A stretch of 64,000 nt of DNA from NCBI RefSeq assembly GCF_006788895.1, contig NZ_VFRA01000001.1, positions 1,922,001 to 1,986,000 on the forward strand, written 5' to 3'. How positions within the stretch are numbered: position 1 is the first letter of the stretch; every line of letters begins with the position of its first letter. Below are positions 59,281 through 64,000 of this stretch, one piece after another. The notes beneath the pieces were generated by a model. The model was not told the DNA's origin. It searched no databases and worked only from the letters and a program-made list of their open reading frames with translations. Both the position numbers and the translations under genes were made by a program. This stretch comes from Rhodoglobus vestalii. GTDB taxonomy: Bacteria > Actinomycetota > Actinomycetes > Actinomycetales > Microbacteriaceae.

Positions 59281-59333
59281 AGGGGAGGACTAGCCAGCCG
59301 GGGGAGGACTAGCCAGCCGGGGGAGGACTAGTT
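59281..59333. repeat. 19-bp tandem repeat over the stop of the alternate-signal gene
   Basis: Nearly three 19-bp units (GGGGGAGGACTAGCCAGCC type). The last one includes the stop codon of the gene at 59328-59882. Confidence 0.8.
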
Positions 59334-59882
59334 GGTGGTCTGAGTCAGCGTGATAGCGAAGTCCTTAAGGTTGACATCGCCGCGCATCGCTTCGTTCTCA
59401 GCGCCAGCTTCACCATTGGCGAAATTAATGGTCACAGTAACCACTACGGTTTGCTTGACGTCAGATGCGACGACGGCGGTTTCGTTCTTTCCATCGATCG
59501 TGAATGTCGCGTCAGAGCTAAGGAATTTTGCGAACGCGACGTCTTCCTTTGAGTCGCTTGCTGCAACAATTGACTCGTCGGCTAGCGCAGCGGTCGCGGT
59601 GAGGGTGTCACCAATTGCGGTCACATCGAAAGTCGCGGTGTAGGTTAGTGCGCTGCCTGGGACGATCGTGAAGTCAGAGGCGTTGTCTTCGACTGCTCCG
59701 GTGCCGTTGAGCTGCCATCCGTCAGCTTCGCCGTCGACGGCCTCGATGTTGAGCGTGCCGGCGCTGATGTTTCCACCCTCTACCGCGGCAGAAGCGTTCC
59801 ACGAGGCGAGGGTGCCGGCGCCACCAAGGAGCAGTGCGATTCCTGCTGCGCCTGCGATGGAGCCTTTAACGAGCTTGTTCAT
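59328..59882 (-). CDS. Alternate-type signal-peptide protein (TasA/camelysin-like)
   Basis: 184 residues. MNKLVKGSIAGAAGIALLLG, then GAGTLASWNASAAVEGGNIS, is the actinobacterial alternate signal peptide; the mature part is a soluble beta protein (FTIVPGSALTYTATFDVTAI) without cysteines. Probably cleaved by the cluster's SipW and the most abundant fibre subunit, as it leads the operon behind a 350-bp control region. Confidence 0.85.
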   Translation of the reverse strand: MNKLVKGSIAGAAGIALLLGGAGTLASWNASAAVEGGNISAGTLNIEAVDGEADGWQLNGTGAVEDNASDFTIVPGSALTYTATFDVTAIGDTLTATAALADESIVAASDSKEDVAFAKFLSSDATFTIDGKNETAVVASDVKQTVVVTVTINFANGEAGAENEAMRGDVNLKDFAITLTQTTN

Positions 59883-60236
59883 GATTTCCTTTCGCGGCGC
59901 AGCAAAAGCGGCCGGGATGATTGTGGTTCGGGGTATTGGGATTCAAGAAGCTGGGTGCTGGTTTCGGGTTCCTGCAACTCTGTGGTGCTCACGAAAGCGT
60001 CGGGGCTCGCGTTCAACTTCTGAATTGAATCTATATGTCCACACTATGGAGGACATCCCCCAGTATAGGGGGGCAGGCGGTGTCCGCCTCATGGGGGACT
60101 AGACAAAATGGTCTGCGGTGAGAAGTACCCCAGTTTTACGCTGAATTCGCGGCAAACGTGCAAATGGGCGGACAGGTTTGTCCCCCGTTTGAATCAAAAA
60201 AATCGGGGTACAACCGTCGTGGAGGGACGGAACGGT
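59883..60236. other. Control region upstream of the SipW cluster
   Basis: About 350 bp without genes, AT-richer than its surroundings. Contains several G/C-run motifs (GGGGGACTAG, CCCCCAGTATAGGGGG) able to form small hairpins. It should contain the cluster promoter. No specific regulator site can be assigned. Confidence 0.4.
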
Positions 60237-61103
60237 CTATCCACGCCCAGGTTTTAATTGAAAAATACTTTTCGCTGGAGGCGGTGATTTGACCGCAGTG
60301 GCGTCGGTAACGACCGGTGAACTGCCAATAAAGTCGAGCAACTCGACCCCGGCGATCACTTTCGACGGGTGCGGGCCGCCCGCCAATAGCCGTGGCATCC
60401 AGTGCAGCGGAAGCGCCGAGGGTGACCCCACCAGCACGATATTTCCGAATCGTCGCCCCTTGAGAATTTGGGTCTCGGCCAGAGCCGCCACGTGTCCGAC
60501 GGTGTGCTTCAGGGTCGCCGCTTGGCTGCGAGCAAACGCCAGCCCGGGTCCGTCAGCAACGTTGACAACAATCACGCCCTCCGGTGCCAGCAACGTCATC
60601 GCTTCGGTGTAGAACTCAAGGCTCGTCACATGGGCGGGGGTTCGAGCCCCACTGAAGATGTCGACGACCAACAGGTCAACGGCACCGCGCAAGCCGGGCG
60701 GAAACTTGCCGAGCACCTCGCGCGCATCACCGTGACGAACACGAATGGATGCCTGCTTCGACCACGGAAGTTCCGTGCGAACAAAATCCACCAGATCCGA
60801 TTCCAGCTCAACCACCTGTTGGCGGGACCCTGGGCGTGTGGCCTCAACATAGCGGGGGAGGGTGAGGGCGCCACCGCCGAGGTGAACGGCGGTGATCGGC
60901 GCTCCGGGTTCGGTGAGTTGATCAATGACGTGTCCAATGCGATGCACATATTCGAAAAATAGCTCGCTGGGATCATCCATGTTGACGTGCGACTGCGGCG
61001 TGCCATCGACGGTGAGGGTGTAGGCGCCATCCACCCACCGATCGGGCGCAATTTCGGCGAGGTGGCCGCTGAGTTTCAATGTGATTGTCGGATGCTCGGC
61101 CAT
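60237..61103 (-). CDS. Spermidine-synthase-like methyltransferase-fold protein
   Basis: 288 residues. A Rossmann core with VHLGGGALTLPRYVEATRPG, VVELESDLVDF, HGDAREVLGK and LLVVDIFSGARTPAHVTSLE. It belongs to the spermidine-synthase-like branch common in actinobacteria. The usual substrate-binding aspartate pattern is altered (VVDIFSG for the DxxDP type), so aminopropyl transfer is doubtful. Divergent from an agmatinase-family gene, which hints at polyamine or guanidine metabolism. Confidence 0.8.
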   Translation of the reverse strand: MAEHPTITLKLSGHLAEIAPDRWVDGAYTLTVDGTPQSHVNMDDPSELFFEYVHRIGHVIDQLTEPGAPITAVHLGGGALTLPRYVEATRPGSRQQVVELESDLVDFVRTELPWSKQASIRVRHGDAREVLGKFPPGLRGAVDLLVVDIFSGARTPAHVTSLEFYTEAMTLLAPEGVIVVNVADGPGLAFARSQAATLKHTVGHVAALAETQILKGRRFGNIVLVGSPSALPLHWMPRLLAGGPHPSKVIAGVELLDFIGSSPVVTDATAVKSPPPAKSIFQLKPGRG

Positions 61104-61217
61104 GACATTGACTTTGCCACAATCCTTGCCGGGGTGGTGGCTCCCGAAACGCTCAGCAGTGCGGTGCGGCAGTCCGGTTCGACCCGTCGACCCGGCGGGC
61201 GGGCGCTACGGTGAAGC

Positions 61218-62231
61218 ATGCCCAATCCGAACCGTCAGCTCCCGCCCCATCTTCAGGCGCAATTAAATGCGCAGTCCTATGTGGGCCCCGCCACTTTTGG
61301 TATGCGGCCAATGCTGAGCGAGCCCGAAGAACTCGACGCGTGGAAGCCCGACGTTGCCGTCGTGGGAGCTCCGTGGGATGACAGCACCACCAATCGACCT
61401 GGCGCGCGCTTTGGGCCTCGTGCTCTGCGCGCCAGTGCGTATGACCCCGGCACCTATCACCTTGATCTTGGCGTGGAGATTTTTGATCACCTCGATGTTG
61501 TCGATTACGGGGATGCCGTCACGAGTCACGGAATGTGGGAACTATCGAAGGCCGCCATTCACGAGCGCGTCTCCGAGGTTGCCAGTCGCGGCATCATCCC
61601 GTTTGTTATCGGAGGAGACCATTCCATCACCTGGCCGGCGGCGACCGCCGTTGCCGAGCATCATGGGTTCGGCAATGTCGTGATGATCCATTTTGATGCG
61701 CACGCCGATACGGCAAACATTCTGGAGGGCAACCTTGCCAGCCACGGCACCCCCATGCGGCGTCTCATTGAGTCGGGCGCGATCCCCGGCCCCAACTTTT
61801 TGCAGGTCGGGCTGCGCGGTTACTGGCCGGGGGAAGAAGACCAACAGTGGATGCGCGACAACGGTCTCAAGCACTTCATGATGCAAGAGTTTTGGGAACG
61901 CGGTGTCAAGGCCGTTATTCCTGATGTCATTGCCGCGGCGAAGGCCCGAGCATCCAAGGTGTACATCTCGATCGACATCGATGTGCTCGATCCCGGCTTC
62001 GCGCCTGCAACCGGAACACCAGAGCCCGGCGGCTTCGCCCCCATTGATTTGCTGCGGATGGTGCGCCAAATTGTGCTCGAAACGGATGTCGTGGGTTTCG
62101 ACATCATGGAGGTCGCCCCGGCCTATGACCACGCCGATATCACCGTCAACAATGCCCACCGTTTGATCTGGGAAGCATTCGGGGCCATGGCAGCAAAGAA
62201 GCGTACGGCGGGACTCACAGCAAACCCCTAG
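61218..62231 (+). CDS. Agmatinase-family ureohydrolase
   Basis: 337 residues. All metal ligands are present: GGDHSITW, HFDAHADTA, and SIDIDVLDPGFAPATGTPEP. A binuclear Mn site hydrolyses a guanidino group to urea. GTPEPGG is usual in agmatinase/guanidinobutyrase relatives, so the substrate could be agmatine, guanidinobutyrate or a similar compound. Confidence 0.92.
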   Translation: MPNPNRQLPPHLQAQLNAQSYVGPATFGMRPMLSEPEELDAWKPDVAVVGAPWDDSTTNRPGARFGPRALRASAYDPGTYHLDLGVEIFDHLDVVDYGDAVTSHGMWELSKAAIHERVSEVASRGIIPFVIGGDHSITWPAATAVAEHHGFGNVVMIHFDAHADTANILEGNLASHGTPMRRLIESGAIPGPNFLQVGLRGYWPGEEDQQWMRDNGLKHFMMQEFWERGVKAVIPDVIAAAKARASKVYISIDIDVLDPGFAPATGTPEPGGFAPIDLLRMVRQIVLETDVVGFDIMEVAPAYDHADITVNNAHRLIWEAFGAMAAKKRTAGLTANP

Positions 62232-62261
62232 TCGAAATCGCCGCATTGGTCAAGAATCGGG

Positions 62262-62291
62262 TGGACACGGCGCGGCAAACCGGCTTATAGT
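62262..62291 (+). promoter_or_regulatory. Probable rpoB promoter
   Basis: TGGACA (62262-62267), 18-bp spacer, TATAGT (62286-62291). The leader of ~150 nt has a small hairpin (GAACCC with GGGTTC, near 62413-62428) directly before the GGAGG ribosome-binding site. Confidence 0.6.
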
Positions 62292-62442
62292 AGATCCTTG
62301 CGCTCCCAGACAAATTAAGCAGTCATATTGCGGACAGCTGGGTGCCCCGAGTATAGCGGCGGGGTGATTCTGGTGAGCATTTCATTACCGACCGTCAATT
62401 ATCTTGACAGACGAACCCGACGGGGTTCACGGAGGTTGTTCC

Positions 62443-64000
62443 TTGGCTGCTGCGCGCGATGCGTCCACCAATAAGTCCCCGAAAAATGGCCGCTCAGCTT
62501 CGCGGCTCTCTTTCGCCAAAATCACTGACACACTCACGGTTCCCGATCTGCTCGCACTGCAGACCGAGAGCTTTGATTGGCTCGTCGGAAATGATGACTG
62601 GATTCAGCGTACGACCGACGGTGTAGCTGCCGGTCGCACCGATATGCCGTCACGCAGTGGTCTCGATGAAATCTTTGAAGAGATTTCGCCGATCGAAGAC
62701 CTCGGCGAGACGATGCAGTTGTCGTTTACGGAGCCGGAGCTCGAACAGCCCAAGTACTCCATCGATGAGTGCAAGGAGCGCGGCAAGACTTTTGCTGCGC
62801 CCCTTTATGTGAACGCCGAGTTCATGAACCACCTCACCGGTGAGATCAAGACTCAGACCGTGTTCATGGGTGACTTCCCGCTGATGACCGCTCGCGGTAC
62901 CTTCATCATCAACGGAACCGAGCGCGTCGTTGTTTCGCAGCTCGTGCGTTCGCCCGGTGTCTACTTTGACCGCCAGCCCGAGAAGCTCTCCGACAAAGAC
63001 ATTTATTCGGCGCGCATCATCCCCAGCCGCGGTGCGTGGCTTGAGTTTGAGATCGACAAGCGCGACCAGGTCGGCGTTCGTATCGACCGCAAGCGCAAGC
63101 AGTCGGTCACCGTTTTCCTGAAGGCCCTCGGCCTCACCAGCGAAGAGATCCTTGCCGAGTTCAAGGGTTTCCCCTCGATCGAAGCCACCTTGGAGAAAGA
63201 CAACATCCTCACCAAGGAAGAAGCACTCAAGGACATCTACCGCAAGCTTCGCCCCGGTGAGCAGGTTGCTGCCGAAGCTGCCCGCGCGCTGCTTGACAAC
63301 TTCTACTTCAACTCCAAGCGCTACGACCTCGCGAAGGTTGGTCGTTACAAGATCAACCGCAAGCTCGGTCTCGACACCGACATTAAAGAGTCGGTGCTCA
63401 CGGTTGAAGACATCATCGCAACCATCAAGTACATGGTTTCGTTGCACGACACCGCGGCTCCCATCGTTTCGGTCAGTGACAGCGGTGTGGCCAGTGTCAA
63501 GGGCGTGCGCGATGGCAAGAAGGTGAACGTTCGTCTCGACATTGACGACATTGACCACTTCGGCAACCGCCGCATCCGTGCCGTCGGTGAGCTCATCCAG
63601 AACCAGGTTCGCACCGGCCTCAGCCGTATGGAGCGTGTTGTTCGTGAGCGCATGACCACACAGGACATCGAAGCGATCACCCCGCAAACACTGATCAACG
63701 TGCGCCCCGTCGTCGCCGCGATCAAGGAATTCTTCGGCACTTCGCAGCTTTCGCAGTTCATGGATCAGAACAACCCGCTCGCGGGACTGACCCACAAGCG
63801 TCGACTGTCGGCGCTGGGCCCGGGTGGTTTGAGTCGTGAGCGCGCCGGTGTTGAAGTTCGAGACGTTCACCCCTCTCACTACGGCCGTATGTGCCCGATT
63901 GAGACTCCGGAGGGCCCCAACATTGGGCTGATCGGTTCGCTCGCATCGTTCGCCCGCATCAACGCATTCGGGTTCATCGAGACCCCGTACCGTCGCCTCA
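62443..64000 (+). CDS. rpoB: DNA-directed RNA polymerase beta subunit, 5' part
   Basis: Read directly from a TTG start at 62443 (GGAGG 8 nt upstream) to the window edge, 519 complete codons. Typical beta-subunit landmarks: [40 protein letters not shown], and the rifampicin region [20 protein letters not shown] followed by [16 protein letters not shown]. The usual rifampicin-contact residues (Q and D in SQFMDQ, H in THKRR, S in RLSALG) are wild type. The 3' half lies outside the window. Confidence 0.97.
   Translation, partial: MAAARDASTNKSPKNGRSASRLSFAKITDTLTVPDLLALQTESFDWLVGNDDWIQRTTDGVAAGRTDMPSRSGLDEIFEEISPIEDLGETMQLSFTEPELEQPKYSIDECKERGKTFAAPLYVNAEFMNHLTGEIKTQTVFMGDFPLMTARGTFIINGTERVVVSQLVRSPGVYFDRQPEKLSDKDIYSARIIPSRGAWLEFEIDKRDQVGVRIDRKRKQSVTVFLKALGLTSEEILAEFKGFPSIEATLEKDNILTKEEALKDIYRKLRPGEQVAAEAARALLDNFYFNSKRYDLAKVGRYKINRKLGLDTDIKESVLTVEDIIATIKYMVSLHDTAAPIVSVSDSGVASVKGVRDGKKVNVRLDIDDIDHFGNRRIRAVGELIQNQVRTGLSRMERVVRERMTTQDIEAITPQTLINVRPVVAAIKEFFGTSQLSQFMDQNNPLAGLTHKRRLSALGPGGLSRERAGVEVRDVHPSHYGRMCPIETPEGPNIGLIGSLASFARINAFGFIETPYRRL

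Noticed and set aside
62650..63879. A 409-residue open frame on the minus strand
   Set aside because: It is antisense to rpoB, whose codons explain the openness.

Overview
The window is chromosomal DNA of a high-GC Gram-positive bacterium, most likely an actinobacterium of the Microbacteriaceae type. The grounds are the high GC content, frequent GTG/TTG starts, a WhiB-family protein, an actinobacterial Lhr/Nei pair, CGNR and DUF4916 proteins, a SipW/alternate-signal-peptide surface cluster, and the rpoB sequence at the right edge. All functional calls come from reading the sequence and remembered family motifs; no database search was run.

Layout. 1-2.7 kb: sulfane-sulfur genes (a rhodanese and a CoA-disulfide-reductase-like flavoprotein fused to a rhodanese) behind a CsoR/CstR-like palindrome. 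2.79-10.93 kb: an 8.1-kb phage-satellite-like island integrated in the 3' end of a tRNA-Ser(CGA) gene, bounded by a 39-bp direct repeat. It carries integrase, a repressor-like regulator, excisionase, a replication-initiator-like protein, a WhiB-like protein, scaffold, HK97-type capsid and small terminase, a PriA-domain-like protein, a tiny zinc-ribbon protein and a lipoprotein. It has no recognisable large terminase, portal, protease, tail or lysis gene. 11-12.6 kb: a SnoaL-like protein and a TerC membrane protein whose Shine-Dalgarno lies inside a 10-bp perfect hairpin. 12.8-22.6 kb: a nearly complete molybdenum-cofactor and molybdate-uptake cluster (mog, moaC, moeA, MerR-TOBE protein, modABC, MOSC protein, moaA, moaD, moaE, moeB-rhodanese) ending in a decayed mobA.

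22.8-31.6 kb: a small membrane protein, a CoA-transferase/acyl-CoA dehydrogenase pair (probably glutarate catabolism), a YihY protein, a sugar-dehydrogenase-like lipoprotein, the csoR-copZ-copA copper module with its operator, and a membrane protein that has a truncated paralogue at 37.9 kb. 31.7-37.8 kb: a RecQ helicase with a phosphoribosyltransferase-like tail, then a MutT-like hydrolase and a PLD-helicase-DUF3427 protein. 38.4-39.8 kb: a candidate toxin-antitoxin-SecB chaperone (TAC) locus with two palindromic operators and apparently leaderless promoters. 39.8-49.2 kb: VOC and TPR proteins, nei, a giant lhr helicase, an esterase and a NUDIX protein. 49.2-49.8 kb: a repeat-rich intergenic region with two 112-bp inverted-repeat-bounded elements. 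49.8-56.1 kb: a DEAD-box RNA helicase, a frameshifted DUF1684 gene, topoisomerase IB and small enzymes. 56.1-59.9 kb: an operon of SipW signal peptidase with four secreted or anchored proteins. 60.2-64 kb: a spermidine-synthase-like protein, an agmatinase-family enzyme and the 5' part of rpoB.

Recurring minisatellites, several of them in frame inside genes (modB, modC, lhr, ComB-like, satellite replication protein), are a notable feature of this genome. The most interesting loci are the minimal capsid-encoding satellite, the TAC locus, the terC hairpin, the 112-bp elements and the broken mobA inside an otherwise complete molybdopterin cluster.
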